From assembly GCA_024516035.1 (NCBI GenBank), contig CM044964.1:26870866-26934865 (forward strand): a stretch of DNA of 64,000 nt, written 5' to 3'. A program made the translations under genes and the position numbers. Positions 13,362 to 25,684 of the stretch are shown in pieces (positions within the stretch are counted from its first letter, which is position 1; the number at the start of each line of letters is the position of its first letter). Origin of the DNA: Bactericera cockerelli (lineage: Eukaryota; Arthropoda; Insecta; Hemiptera; Triozidae). The notes under the pieces are model-generated. The model did not search any database, was not told where the DNA came from, and saw nothing but the letters and a program-made list of their open reading frames with translations.

Positions 13362-13473
13362 AGGCTGTCCAAAATTTTGCAAAACTCACATACATATTTT
13401 GTCCTAAATCTTAGGATGGACTGGCGGGCGGCCTCTTTGTGGACCGCGGGTCTCCTGTTGGACAGCCCTGCTC
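13362..13473. mobile_element. Possible short hAT-type MITE
   Basis: GGCTGTCCAAAATTTTGC at the left and TTGGACAGCCCTG at the right form imperfect inverted ends like those of hAT elements. The left terminus is decayed and no 8-bp duplication is evident. Confidence 0.4.
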
Positions 13474-13825
13474 TAACATATTCTGACAATTTTCATCCGA
13501 AGATAAGAACAAAAAATTCACCCATTAATTTCATTATGAACGAGGACAATTATACATCATGAAGAAATGCTTAAAATTTATAGTCCAGGGCGTTTTCTGT
13601 TTTATGAGTGCTCTCTGCTCTTGTTCAAATTAACTTCATGGCATTTATCAACGATGAACTTCAAACTCGGACACGGTCTAATTATGCAGTGGTGGATGAA
13701 CGGAAAAAAGTGGATACTTAAAAAGTGAAAAGAATACAATAATACACTGCCAATTATGGACACAATCAAAACTTCCTCGTGAATGGAAATCAAAGTTTTC
13801 ATTTTTTATTATCGCTAGTATCAGG

Positions 13826-13985
13826 ACTGGCTGGGGGTATAGACAGGGAGTAGACCAGCATTGGCTTGGTTCTTAGGGTCCTTGTCAATTATTAGCCTCC
13901 TTGTAAAGACAGTGGTAGAAGTGCTGAGTCATTCCTCCACTGTCTGGTTACCATCGTTCACGATGACGCAACCTTATGATGAGAA
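13826..13985 (+). repeat. Dispersed repeat E, copy 1
   Basis: Shares CTGGCTGGGGGTATAGACAG, TTGTCAATTATTAGCCTCCT, GAAGTGCTGAGTCATTCC and CCATCGTTCACGATGACGC with the copy at 27870-28115. Class unknown. Confidence 0.75.
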
Positions 13986-14446
13986 TTTGACATTTTTTAC
14001 TAAATCACTTTACAATTTAAAAAAATTCTGAACCGATTGATTCTCTTCAAATGTATTTTATATGGTATAGAATTCCGTTTTTCCTACATTCTAGATCCCG
14101 CAAAAAAATCCGTATCGGCAAGTCGTGCATCTTTTTTTTTGTGTTTTTTTTTGTCCAAAATTTCGGATTTTCTTAAATATCAGAAGCTCGATCAAAATTT
14201 ATTCAAAAATAATTATAAGTACAATATGTAAAACGCTTATATACCCATATACATGCAAAATTTGATCAAAATCTGATGTACCGAGTTGTAAGTCTCTATC
14301 ACCAAGAACCAATATCTCTATTTTTTTTATTTTTTTTTTTCTCAACATATAAAACATAAATATCTATATCACCAATATTTATTTCGCCTCTCCCCATGAG
14401 AGTCCTGTAGCCACGTCACTGCTGTCTCTTTCATTGACATAGCGTG

Positions 14447-14480
14447 CTAGCTCATCAGCTATCAACAGCTGATGAGCTAG
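14447..14480. other. Perfect 14-bp hairpin
   Basis: CTAGCTCATCAGCT and AGCTGATGAGCTAG pair without mismatch around the loop ATCAAC. Confidence 0.6.
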
Positions 14481-14770
14481 AAAAGATAAAATACCTACCT
14501 GCTGCTGGGTGCTCAGCCACCCAGCCGATGCTATCAGGGTGAACACACGCGTGGGTCTGTGTGTACAGGGTGAGAAAGGTAGGTACTTTACAACAGTAAT
14601 TTATAATACCTAATATATATTTTTTACTTTCCTTATTTTTTTTACAATCAATTTTACGCCTAACATGTAGGCAATTACAAAATCAATTAATTTACAAAAA
14701 AATATGAAGAATTACATGTAAAATGTTAAATATATAAAATAGCCTTTGCTTCTCTTTTTCGAGGCTGTCG

Positions 14771-15124
14771 ATAATAATATTGTCTTATTTATACTACCCG
14801 ATTACATACATACATATCTGTAATCGTTCTATCTTAAGGCACAGGTCGATGCACAAAGCCTCTCCACCAAATAATATTATTATTATATTTTTGATTATTA
14901 TTATATTTTCGTTTATTATTATATTTTTGAATTACCCCTAAGTTAACTACCCGATTAGGACTATTAAAGTCCCATTATTCCAGCAGTAAGCCCAAGACGT
15001 ATTATTGTGTGGTAGAAAACCCAAATGGAAGGATAACTTGATATGTCCCGGCCGGGTTTCGAACCCACGACCTCTGGAGTCTCTGGATTCACAGAGTGCC
15101 GCCTTTACCACTGAGCTACCGGGA
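14771..15124 (-). mobile_element. SINE family A with a nested 141-bp insertion
   Basis: The reversed family-A tail (ATTGTCTTATTTATACTACC) starts the element and the tRNA-like head ends it (TTTCGAACCCACGACC, CTTTACCACTGAGCTACCGG). It is interrupted at 14805-14945; ACTACCCGATTA occurs on both sides (14793-14804 and 14946-14957), an apparent 12-bp target duplication. Confidence 0.82.
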
Positions 15125-15389
15125 ATTTATAACTACTCGTATTTACGGTATTTTACGACACAATCTGGGCGGTTTTTGGGCGTATGACGTTTAATTTAGC
15201 GTCACCTAACTGAGGAGGGTCGTAGACAGTAGAAAAGTTGCTCAATGAGAGTTTGTGGTGTAGAGAGAGGTTAGTTGATGGCATGGATGTTCAGAACTAT
15301 TACCTGCTGATGAGAGACAATAATCTCGAAACAGCTGTCCAGGTATGTTCTGATATTCATGTATATCTAGTAGGTACAACTTCAAGATT

Positions 15390-15445
15390 GATTTCGAAGA
15401 GATTGCCACAAGCAATAACTCCGCCCTTTAGGTAGGACATTAGTG
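15390..15445 (+). mobile_element. Repeat D core, diverged
   Basis: GAAGAGATTGCCACAAGCAA, then TAACTCCGCCCTTTAGGTAG; the downstream limit is unclear. Confidence 0.6.
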
Positions 15446-15951
15446 TTATTTTCTTTTTTACTTATTTATTTTGTCATTTGTTTGTTTTTTCTTAATTTTA
15501 TACTGTTAACATTGTTGGTACTTTGTCCTCCTAAGAAAGCATACTATAATATAATAACTTCTCAGTTTTCTGTTTATACTGATTATACTATTACTTATAA
15601 TGCTTTCAACTTAACTGATTACACAGAAATATGTTAATTTTTTGTTGGATTCAATTAATTTAGTGTTTGTTGATTTCCTGCTACCTACTAAAGCGCAAGC
15701 CTCTAAAACTGTAACATAATAATGCAAAAAAACATATTTTTTTTTCTTTCAAACTTTACTTTAAATTTTTACTATTCTGCAACCCTGTAACTGAAACACG
15801 AGCGTTTTATTCTCAAAATGATAAATAGTTTAATTGAATTAACAACAACGTATTACTGTTTAATTAAGGCTCTCCTAATTTATGTCTTTTCGGAGGTAAT
15901 TACTCCCAGTTATTTTTTCTTCTTCCTATCTTTTTATGAGGTAGGTACCTA

Positions 15952-18309
15952 CTAGGCTGGGCCGAAAAAAGCGAATTTTTGAATCGAGAATTTTAATAGC
16001 AAAAAAAAGTTGAAGCATGGTCAGACGTTTCCAAAAATATAACTTTTGTTGAAATCGGATGTTATCTTCCACTGCCGCAAAGCGGTTGAAGTTTGGCGGA
16101 AAAGTCGAAAAATGGCATTTTGGACCCCACTTTAAGAAAATTATAAAAATAGCAGATGAACATCTAGGAAGCTCAAATTTGTTTCAAATTATTCAATATG
16201 TGTTCTAATTTTATTTTTAGACTAAAAATAATGAGCTTTTTGAACTCTGTTTTGTATACAGGGTGACCCAAAATCATGAAATTCCACATTTTCATGTGAT
16301 TTATATGGGGTATATTATGTTTATATTTATTGAATTATTTGAATTAATCCTTCGATATTGGAAACAAAATCATCATATATTATATATGTGATAGTGCTGG
16401 ACAGTTTGGATGATATTATTTGCACACTTCAGACATACAGGGTGGCCAAAATTTTCATAAATTATGATGACTTTTTTATGTACTTAGTTCATGGTTTTTT
16501 TACATTACAACCATGTAAATATTATGCTAAGCCGTTTTTAAGGACATAAAATATAAATCAGGATTATAGAAAGGATTATAAGACAGTCTCTTATCCAAGA
16601 TATTCCGTATGGAGCCCAGGTGATTGATGGAAAGTCTTGGGTGGAAGGAAATTTTCACCCAACACAGTGCATCTTGGGAAATATCTCGTAGTAACATTGG
16701 AGTGGCAGCATAAACAATATAAGATCAACAAATTATCTCTATACATAATAAAATGATATAGTTGATCGATAAGGCGGCGCACTTGTAACCTCTAACCTGG
16801 AAGTCGGTGGTTCAAGTCCTGGATTCAGCGTAGATTTAGTAACTCGATTTTGAGTAGTTGTGATATCGTGAAAGTGATTAACACAAGTATAATAACTTTT
16901 TTTTAATGATATAGTTGTTTGCTCATTAGTAGAAGTTCAGTAAATTAGCTTACATTTCTTTAGACAGTAAATAGAATCTCCTCTGATGATTTTCCACTGG
17001 GCACAGTACCTACTAAAAATAGATGTAACATTCCCTCGCTATTGAGCGAGAGAAAAGCCATTGTTTAAGGTACATTTTTGCCTTTGAGGTACCAGTTGTT
17101 GTTGTTAATTTGTTACCAATACCAAAGTGATTTGCATTTTTCTAATCTGAAGGACTTACCTACTTTATTTTTTTCTGAAACCACAAATAGCATGAAAGGC
17201 CAGCATAATATACATATGATATATTTTATGAACCCATTTGGTTATTTTTGCTGAATCATTAGTTTTTTTACCAATGGAAATAGGTGTAATGTATATGTAT
17301 AACTTCAGAAATCCATTTGCCATTACAAGCCATTAAAACTCTTGAATTGCAGAGAGACTCCACAGAACTAGGTCGGAAAGATATCAAAAGACGCGATATA
17401 AAAAAATTCGTTGTTGGGAGGTTTCGGGAGAGCTTCGTCGCGTGGTGTAGCCACCTAATACAAATGGTATCTAGGAACTTATACAGTTATTTTAATAACA
17501 ATAATGCAGGAAAAAGAATGGTCAAACTATAAGGTAAAATTGCAACAACGATAAGGGAATACGTTCCCTATATAACATATTTCCCAAGGTGCACTGTGTT
17601 GGGTGAAAATTTCCTTCCACCCAAGACTTTCCATCAATCACATGGGCTCCATACGGAATATCTTGGATAAGAGACTGTCTTATAATCCTTTCTATAATAC
17701 GGATTTATATTTTATGTCCCTAAAAACGGCTTAGCATAATATTTACATGGTTGTAATGTAAAAAAACCATTAACTAAGTACATAAAAAAGTCATCATAAT
17801 TCATGAAAATTTTGGCCACCCTGTATGTCTGAAGTGTGCAAATAATATCATCCAAACTGTCCAGCACTATCACATATATAATATTTGATGATTTTGTTTC
17901 CAATATGAAAGGATTAATTCAAATAATTCAATAAATATAAACATAATATACCCCATATAAATCACATGAAAATGTGGAATTTCATGATTTTGGGGCACCC
18001 TGTATACAAAACAGAGTTCAAAAAGCTCATTATTTTTAGTCTAAAAATAAAATTAGAACACATATTGAATAATTTGAAACAAATTTGAGCTTCCTAGATG
18101 TTCATCTGCTATTTTTATAATTTTCTTAAAGTGGGGTCCAAAATGCCATTTTTCGACTTTTCCGCCAAACTTCAACCGCTTTGCGGCAGTGGAAGATAAC
18201 ATCCGATTTCAACAAAAGTTATATTTTTGGAAACGTCTGACCATGCTTCAACTTTTTTTTGCTATTAAAATTCTCGATTCAAAAATTCGCTTTTTTCGGC
18301 CCACCCTAG
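15952..18309. mobile_element. 2.36-kb long-inverted-repeat element with nested TIRs
   Basis: Two 733-bp arms (15952-16684 and 17577-18309) are nearly perfect reverse complements around an 892-bp centre. Ends are CTAGGCTGGGCCG and CGGCCCACCCTAG, with TACCTA directly repeated at 15946-15951 and 18310-18315. Within the arms are two further matched termini: TACAGGGTGACCC at 16257 (partner ending 18004) and TACAGGGTGGCC at 16436 (partner ending 17825). The centre holds a family C SINE (16752-16905) and a 71-codon open frame of unknown meaning. Not assignable to a superfamily from its ends alone. Confidence 0.88.
16752..16905 (+). mobile_element. SINE family C copy inside the long-IR element
   Basis: ATAGTTGATCGATAAGGCGG, GGTGGTTCAAGTCCTGG, AGCGTAGATTTAGTAACTCG and GTGATTAACACAAGTATAAT. 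An 'CTCTAACCTGG' expansion is present in the anticodon-arm region. Confidence 0.78.
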
Positions 18310-18395
18310 TACCTACCCCATTCTTTCTTTATACGGGGGTGAAAATATTCGATCATAATATTAGTTACTTTTACTTTACAATGTAAACCATTCAT

Positions 18396-18605
18396 TGCAT
18401 TGGTAGTGAAATGGTCAAGGCGCTAGTCTGGTATTCCGGACACCGTAGGGATCCGTTTGTTCGAATCCCACCCAGTGCATGAATTTTTACTCATTCATTT
18501 GAGTTTGAGACCACAGAGTAATAAGACTCTGAGGGTCAGGTGGTAGAAAATGCTTTGAGCATTAACCTCGCCTGGAGGTTAACCTCCAGTAAAGAGTATT
18601 ATTAT
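18396..18605 (+). mobile_element. SINE family B copy
   Basis: TGCATTGGTAGTGAAATGGT, TTCGAATCCCACCCAGTGC, AATAAGACTCTGAGGGTCAG, GAAAATGCTTTGAGCATTAA. Confidence 0.82.
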
Positions 18606-19059
18606 TATCATTGCTATTCGAGGTAGATAGTTTTTTTATATTATCATTTTTATGGCATGAATATTTCACAGCTTTTTATTATTTCGTAGTCATGAAAAAG
18701 CAGCTTCCGTTTATGATAATTTAACTCGCCCAATAATGGCCATTCCGTAGTATGCACCCCCTCTGATGAGCGAGGCGTAAAACAGTACTTTCTATTTAGG
18801 TGAGGTAAGATAGGGTTGAAATATTACTTGTGTTTTGTCGTAGGACATGAATGGTTTCAAAAAAATATAAATAATATTTGTGACAATTTACGTACATACA
18901 TACATTCATAAATACATAAATATCCCTTGGATCTGGCCATATATTCCTTACACTACTGTGCGATAGGTAATACAAACATAACATTATAAATAGCTAATTA
19001 TATTATTTCAATAAATGTATTAATCATTAATTAAATTTCTGAAACATACTGATGATAAT

Positions 19060-19380
19060 AGAAGGGAGAAAGAGAGAGTGAGAGAGAAAGAGACAGAGAG
19101 AGAGAGACAGAGAGAGAAAGAGAGAGAGCTATTACAATGAAAATGATAAATTGAAATGTTTTTTTCTTCTTTTTGTACGGCTTCGAATATCAGCCAATTT
19201 TCAGCTTTATTTCAATCGGATCAAAAAAATCAAAAGAAATTTGAGACCGTTTCAATAGCGAAAAAAAAATCCATTCAAATCCTTGTCTATTCTCCTCTCT
19301 CTCTCCTCTCTCTCTCTCTCTCCTCTCCTCTCTCTCTCTCTCCTCTCCTCACTCTCTCTCTCTCTCCTCCTCTTCTTATT
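19060..19380. repeat. Two GA/CT microsatellite tracts
   Basis: (GA)n-rich at about 19060-19130 and (CT)n-rich at about 19290-19378; a third CT tract is at 19870-19925. Confidence 0.85.
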
Positions 19381-19894
19381 TCTCACTATCCTGCCATTTG
19401 TATCCTAATATTTTTTGTGATAAAATTTAAATTAAAAAAGTGATTTAGTTTTTTACCTTCAATCTATAATAATAGTGGAGTTGGTTCTGATAGGTCGTTT
19501 TGAGAGGGGGTTGAGCCAATTGAGCTACAAATAAAAGTTTAAATTTCAATAGAATATAATAGTCAACACAGTTAGTCCTAGATTATTAGCAATAACAAAG
19601 TCGAGGAGGTATTTTATAAAAGTTAAAAAAAAAAAACAAAACAAAATAAAAAAAAAATCCATCAGAAGAAGTCCTCAGTTCTGTAAAAGTACGGGTATAG
19701 TTTTTGTTCTTATTCAAAACATCCTTTCTCTTCTTCCTCCTCTTTCTTTCTTTCTAGCTACAACATTCAGATGAACTTCGCGAGATTTTTGTTAAAAAAT
19801 AGAAAAGGAATAAATCTACCTACCTAAAAAGAAGTTGTAAAAAATGATTCCGCTGTTGGTTTTTTTTGCAATTTTTCTCTTTCTTTCTCTCTCT

Positions 19895-19926
<32 letters not shown>

Positions 19927-20434
19927 CTCTTCATTTATTTTTTCATCGGGTTCAAGGTGTGAAGAAGTATTCCGGGCTGAAAGTTTTCATTGTGTCAGAT
20001 TCTGAACTTTCCAGATTTAAAACTCGTCGGTTTTTAATGCTGTGTAGCAGAAAATGAGTAGGGAATTTGCTTAAAAAAAGGGGAAAACAGTTCTACATAC
20101 CTTTTTATTACCTATAAGCTGTAGAATATATTGTTTTCGGTCGGTTTTTTTATGTAATTGAGCTGATATTTTTTTTATCATTAATGGCAGCCTATTTTTA
20201 TTAAAATATATTTTAAGATCACTCACATTTTAAGATCACAGGTTACATTGAGTTCCACATCGAATACATTTTATTTTTAGAATACATGGGTTTGATGGCA
20301 GAGATTGCCTCAGGCAATAATCAAGCACTTTGTTAATACTATGCTTGTCAATAAAGAGTTATTATTATTATTTTTTTTTTTAATTAGAAGAGTGAAATGT
20401 CACAATAAAATTATTCAAAACAGAACGTATTGAA

Positions 20435-20500
20435 ATTCCCGAATCCTCTGACCTCAAGGTTACGAGTCCACCTTATCGATTAAAAGACTCGGTATGGTCA
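20435..20500 (-). mobile_element. SINE family C relic
   Basis: Reversed head fragment: CTGACCTCAAGGTTACGAGT and CCACCTTATCGATTAAAAGA. Confidence 0.55.
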
Positions 20501-20631
20501 ATAAATTAGAAATACACACAATTTTTTTTCTACAAATGACAGGGTTCAATCCCAACGTGACTCCAAAGCGTGTCTCTCGTCCTTTGACCCTCTATACATA
20601 AGATATCCCTGATTATGGGTAGATGGACATT

Positions 20632-21075
20632 CACTGAGATCATATAACATAGAGGGAACTCTATGTATCAGGATTTGCGTCCAAGAGGGACCATCAGCTG
20701 ATTTCAAAATCAGTGCCGGAGTTGTTGTAATTTTTCTCTCGCGAAGGGACCGGGTACCTAAACTACCTAATTCTTCTAAAATAATATTTTTACTTTTTTC
20801 ATACTTACATATTAGTTATTTTTGTCTTTGCTTCTTCTTTTACTTTAATTATTTTCTACTTATTATGTAGTAATATAAGGCTTGGTACGTGACGTGAAAA
20901 TTAAGGATGTTTCGTTATCCGCCACTGCATTAGGTAAACAAAAAAACCAAATAAATTGAACCAATCAGAAGGCGGGATTTTGTGAAAGAGGGACCATCAG
21001 CTGTTCAAAGTTGGACGCATAAATTTGTTCAACTCGAGGTAGGTAAGGTTCCCTCTATGTTATACGATCTCAGTG
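20632..21075. mobile_element. 444-bp hAT-type MITE with 8-bp target duplication
   Basis: TIRs CACTGAGATCATATAACATA and, inverted, the same with one change (GATCG), continuing GAGGGAAC. TGGACATT is directly repeated immediately outside both ends (20624-20631 and 21076-21083). Internally AGAGGGACCATCAGCTG occurs twice as a direct repeat. No transposase. Confidence 0.9.
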
Positions 21076-21407
21076 TGGACATTAGACAATTGGACTTACC
21101 TATAATGTAATTATGTATAGATGGATACATAGATAAATAGGTTACAGATATCTCAGGATATACGCCACATAAGAAACATATGGTCTGAATTCCCTCTGAA
21201 ATAGGTGAATAATGTGCCCATTATAATGACAGGAATTACTTCTCATAGCAATTATTACTTAGTTAATGGTCATCCTTTTTTAATGAGCATAATAATCAGG
21301 AAGTTAATGAGAAAGTTGGAATAAGAATTGAAAGTAGTAGAATAATAAATTAAATAAATACGTAGATTATTATAAATAGTTTTATATGTATGTTAATAAT
21401 ATTATAA

Positions 21408-21614
21408 TAATAATACTCTTTAGTGGAAGTTAACCAGGTGAGGTTAAATCTCAAAGCATTCTCTACCACCTAACCCTCACAGCCTTCTTATTATGTGGTC
21501 ACAAACTCAAATTAATCAGAAAAAATTCATGGACTGGGTGCATGAGATTCGAACCAACGGATCCCTTCGCTACCTGGATCACCAGACGTAAACCACTTGA
21601 CTACCAGTGCACAA
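21408..21614 (-). mobile_element. SINE family B copy
   Basis: Reversed: ACTCTTTAGTGGAAGTTAAC, TCTCTACCACCTAACCCTCA, GAGATTCGAACCAACGGATC, TTGACTACCAGTGCAC. Confidence 0.82.
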
Positions 21615-22192
21615 ATATGTAGGTATTTGATTTCTTTTACTGACTCATTGCTGAGTGGTCCGAAAACTTTTAAATAAAAACTGCCCTAACAATAAGTTGC
21701 TGCTTGGGTAAATTACGTTTACCTTTTTATTCAACAAAAAGGTTAAAAAGGAGGTAACTCAAATTCAGAGTTCTATACTTTTGACAGCGCGTTTCGGTTC
21801 AAACAACAGAAAATCCAATCATCATAAAAGATAATTAAATTAAGGAGCCTATGGTTTCAACTGTTTTTATCTCTCTTATCTAAAACTAGAAAAGATAAAA
21901 TCGTAATTCTATTTTAATTTTTTTTTTTATAACGATTATACCAAAAGTTCTGGTAATGGTAACATTGGTAACATTGCCGCAATAATTAAATGTGCCGAAA
22001 CAAACAATAATGGCTAAATACTTGATGTTTTTTCAAAAAAATATTTTTTATGTTTTTTTTTGTAATGTATGATATATGTATAATTGTATATTGTATACTT
22101 CTAATAATAGGTTGTACCTAATAGTTATTTGTTTTTGTAAATGCTAATGTTCATAATGTACGAAAATATTCTATTGCCTTGTTATCTACCGT

Positions 22193-23416
22193 CAGTGCCG
22201 GATTAAGGCTGCGCGGGGCCCTTGGCAATTTCAAGGCGCGGGGCCCCAAAATTGTACTAAGTTTATTCTAAAATACTATTTTTAGAACCTTGAAATCGAA
22301 GCCAAGTGTAATGAGCACCAATCCATAAAAGTATCTAAATCGATGTTTATAACACCGAAGGCAACATTTTTTCCGAATAAAAGTAGGCATATCTAAATAA
22401 TTATGTATTATTTGTATTATGAAAAGAATATGTGTAGAAAGATGTCATTAGGTAACATGTGTAGAAAGTAGATCATCTATTACTATGAAATTTTTAAGCT
22501 GGTATTGAATGCTACTTTTTTAAAAGATAACTTTCCAAATTAATTCCAAACGATCAAAAGACACTTCGAAAATGCCCAAAGATTTTTTTTCTTGCATGTC
22601 TTGAGAAACAATCAAAACCATGAAGATAAGTAAATTTGACGGCGCCGCAGGCGAAATTTTTGCAAAGTTATGAGGTAAAGTACTCGGAAAATAAATACAA
22701 AAGATATCTTGAAAAATTCATTAAAAGCGCCGCAGGCGACTATAATGAAGATCATTGGTTAAGATGTCGATGAAGCCGATCACTGAGCACTCAGATGGCA
22801 CTGGGTTTGATGGCAGAGATGAACTAAGGCAATAATCACATCCTTTGTCAATATTATTCTTTTCAAATACGAGTACTATAATTATATTATATTATATTAT
22901 ATAAAGAGCCGCAGGCAAAAAGGTATAGAGATCTACTTATGTTCATATATGTGGTCGATTTTAAGGGGGGCCCGTGGTTTTTCTTTTAATATTTTGCTCA
23001 ACTGGCTGTGATTTTATTTAATATCCAGAAAAACCGAGTTAAAGGTCATTCAAAAACACTTATAATTTATATAAGCTGCCCGAAACGCGGGGCCCCCAAA
23101 ATCGCGGGGAACTTGGCATCCACGAAATCTGACATATTGGTAGGTAATCCGCTAATGTCTATGTGGTTGATCCTTGTTTATTCAAGGAATAGATAATACT
23201 AGGGAGTCCCGCGCTTTTCTTTCAATTTATGTACTTTGCTGTGATTGTGTGATTTCACTTTTATTTCTTCTTCTTCTTACTCATTATCCAAAAGTACCTA
23301 GTGTAAGCTTTTTAAAAAACTCATAATATCTAGTGTAAGCTGCTCAAGCGCGGGGCCCCCTAAAGCGCGGGGCCCTTGGCATCTGCCAAATCCGCCATAT
23401 GGGTAATCCGGCACTG
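22193..23416. mobile_element. 1.22-kb hAT-type non-autonomous element with 8-bp target duplication
   Basis: Ends CAGTGCCGGATTA and TAATCCGGCACTG are inverted, and TCTACCGT is repeated exactly at 22185-22192 and 23417-23424. Subterminal GCGCGGGGCCC words recur near both ends, and GCCGCAGGCGA-type words recur at about 22640, 22730 and 22905. No transposase-like frame was recognised. A D-like fragment (GGGTTTGATGGCAGAGAT) lies inside at 22801. Confidence 0.9.
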
Positions 23417-23463
23417 TCTACCGTTATTACCTTGGTATCTACTCATCAATAAATTATATCAAT

Positions 23464-23795
23464 AACCGACCTCAGTAGCTTGATCGATAAAGAGGCGGAC
23501 TCGTAACCTGGGGTCGGTGGTTCGAATCCCAAGTTCGGTCAAATTTAGTGAAGCTAGTGTGAGTAATTGTTGTGATATTTTTTATTTATTTATTTACACT
23601 TTATTAGATAATAGGACATATACAATACAAATAATTACAAACGAAAATACAAAATACAATATAAAAAAAAAAATATATATACATAATATATGTCCTAACT
23701 AAAGGGCGGGGTTATTGCCTTAGGCAATCTCTTCCACCCAACCCTTTATCTCTTAATATTATACAGTCATTGTAATTAATACAAATATGATAACT
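23464..23795 (+). mobile_element. SINE family C interrupted by a reversed D copy
   Basis: The head (ACCGACCTCAGTAGCTTGAT, GGTCGGTGGTTCGAATCCC) and body run to GTTGTGATAT at 23578. The C tail resumes at TAATTAATACAAATATGATA (23775). Between them is a minus-oriented D copy: TTTACACTTTATTAGATAAT ... CTAACTAAAGGGCGGGG, TTGCCTTAGGCAATCTC. Confidence 0.8.
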
Positions 23796-23894
23796 ATTAA
23801 TCAATTTCCGAGAGAGGTTGGTTAGTTTGTTTAAAGATCCTAACTTTCATGGTCGAAAAAGTGTTCTTAAATAAAAGAGTAAAAGAATGTACTT

Positions 23895-24033
23895 AAAAAA
23901 GTTATCATAATAACAAGTATTGTGTTGATCACAACTACTCAAAATTGCTTTACTAATTAATTTGCTTAGTTTGGGACTTGAACCATCGACCTCCGATTAC
24001 AAGTCCGCCGCCTCATCGATCAATCTAATGACT
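23895..24033 (-). mobile_element. SINE family C copy
   Basis: Reversed: AGTTATCATAATAACAAGTA, TGGGACTTGAACCATCGACC, AAGTCCGCCGCCTCATCG. Confidence 0.72.
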
Positions 24034-24164
24034 GTAAAACACTTATTAATAATCTCACACCATTAAAAATAAATATTTCTTAAAGATTTCTCGAAAATCA
24101 CGTAATTTGCATATCAATGTTTGCAAATTATTTCAACTGTCTCAATTTCAATTCGACTTCTTCT

Positions 24165-25000
24165 CAATTACTCTCTCTCTCTCTCTCTCTCTTTCTGTTT
24201 CTCATTCTCTTTCTCTCTCTCTCTCTCTCTTTCTATTTATCATTATCTCTCTCTCTCTCTCTCTTATTTTCTTCATTTCACTGTCATTCTTTGTGCAAAA
24301 ATAACTCAGCTAAAACCTGTGCGATAATGAATATAAAAGCTAAATTAAAAGCTCTCAAAACATTTTTCTCTCTCTTTCTCTAACTCTCTCTCTCTCTCTC
24401 TCTCTTTCTATTACTCTCTCTCTCTTTATCTTCAATCTTTCTATTTCTGTCTCTCTCTGTCCCCTCCCTATCTTTATCTTCAATCCATCTCTCAGTTTTT
24501 CTATATTCTCCATTTCTCTGCTAAAATCTCTCTCACTGTCTCTTTTTACCTCTTCCTCTATTTTTCTGTCTTTTCTATCTCTCTCACTCTTTCTCTCTCT
24601 TTCTTTCTCGTGCATCTCTCTCTTTCTTTCTCTTGCATCCCTCTCTCTTTCTCTCGCTCTTTTTATCTTCCACCTACTTCTATAAATCTAAGGCTCTCAC
24701 TATATCCCGTTTATTTTGTCTTCTATATCTATTTCTGCCTCTTTCTCTCTCCTCTCTCTTCTATCTCTCTCTATTTCCTTCCATTGTATTTGTTTAGTCA
24801 AATGACAGCAACTTACTGAAAAGCATTTTCTTTTGTGACAAAGGTTAAAAAAAGAGATCAGGATCTCTGACTCCCTCACTAATTCCTCTCTCTTTTTCTC
24901 TCGACCTCTTTTTCTCTTTCTATTATTTCTCAACTCCCCTATCCTCCATTTCCTCTTTCTCTTCTTCTTTCTCTTTCTCTCTTTTTCTCTCATTTAGATT
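24165..25000. repeat. CT-rich low-complexity tract
   Basis: Imperfect (CT)n/(CTTT)n at 24165-24275, 24362-24680 and 24720-24995 with short unique spacers. All open frames are Leu/Ser- or Arg/Glu-rich compositional artefacts. Confidence 0.88.
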
Positions 25001-25074
25001 CAAATAGATCTGCAAAGGATGCAGATAGACGGCTTTAAACGAAATGCTTCAATGATACTCACAAGTTTATAGAA

Positions 25075-25272
25075 GGGTTGGGTTGAAGAGATTGCCATAG
25101 GCAATAACCCCGCCCTTTCGTTAGGACTTATGTTTTTATGTATTTTCTATTCTTTTTCATTTTCATTGTATATATTGTTTCGATTTTTTTCGTTGTTAAA
25201 TTAATTATTTGTATGTACAATTGTACATAATGTCCATTTATACCTAATAAAGTGTTGAATAATAATAATAAT
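25075..25272 (+). mobile_element. Repeat D copy
   Basis: GAAGGGTTGGGTTGAAGAGA, TTGCCATAGGCAATAACCCC, CGTTAGGACTTATG, ends CCTAATAAAGTGTTG and (AATAAT)n. Confidence 0.78.
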
Positions 25273-25683
25273 AGAACCAGTTACTCCTTGACCCCAAATT
25301 TTTTCCATCTATGTAGGTTCGTAGAGGTATCTATATTTATCAAATATATTTTTTTTTTCTCATTTGTTTGTAAAATAATAGGTAATATAAAATACAAAGA
25401 TACGTATATTTACATTGAAAATAGAATAATTACTTAACCAAGGAACAAAGTGAAAGTCTGTCTTTTTCTCTGCGAGGTTCCAAATTTGAGTGGTCAGTTG
25501 ATCACACTCCTACAAAATCCTAACCTCCCTGATGAGTTTAATTACAATTTTTTTTGATATAATTGACATACAATACAATACTATGTTAGTCCTGCAAGAA
25601 TGAGACTAAAGGGTCTCTCTCTTTACTCTCACAGTCTAAATGATTAAAATACATTTGATTGTTCAATAAATAAAATAACACAT

Positions 25684-25684
<1 letters not shown>

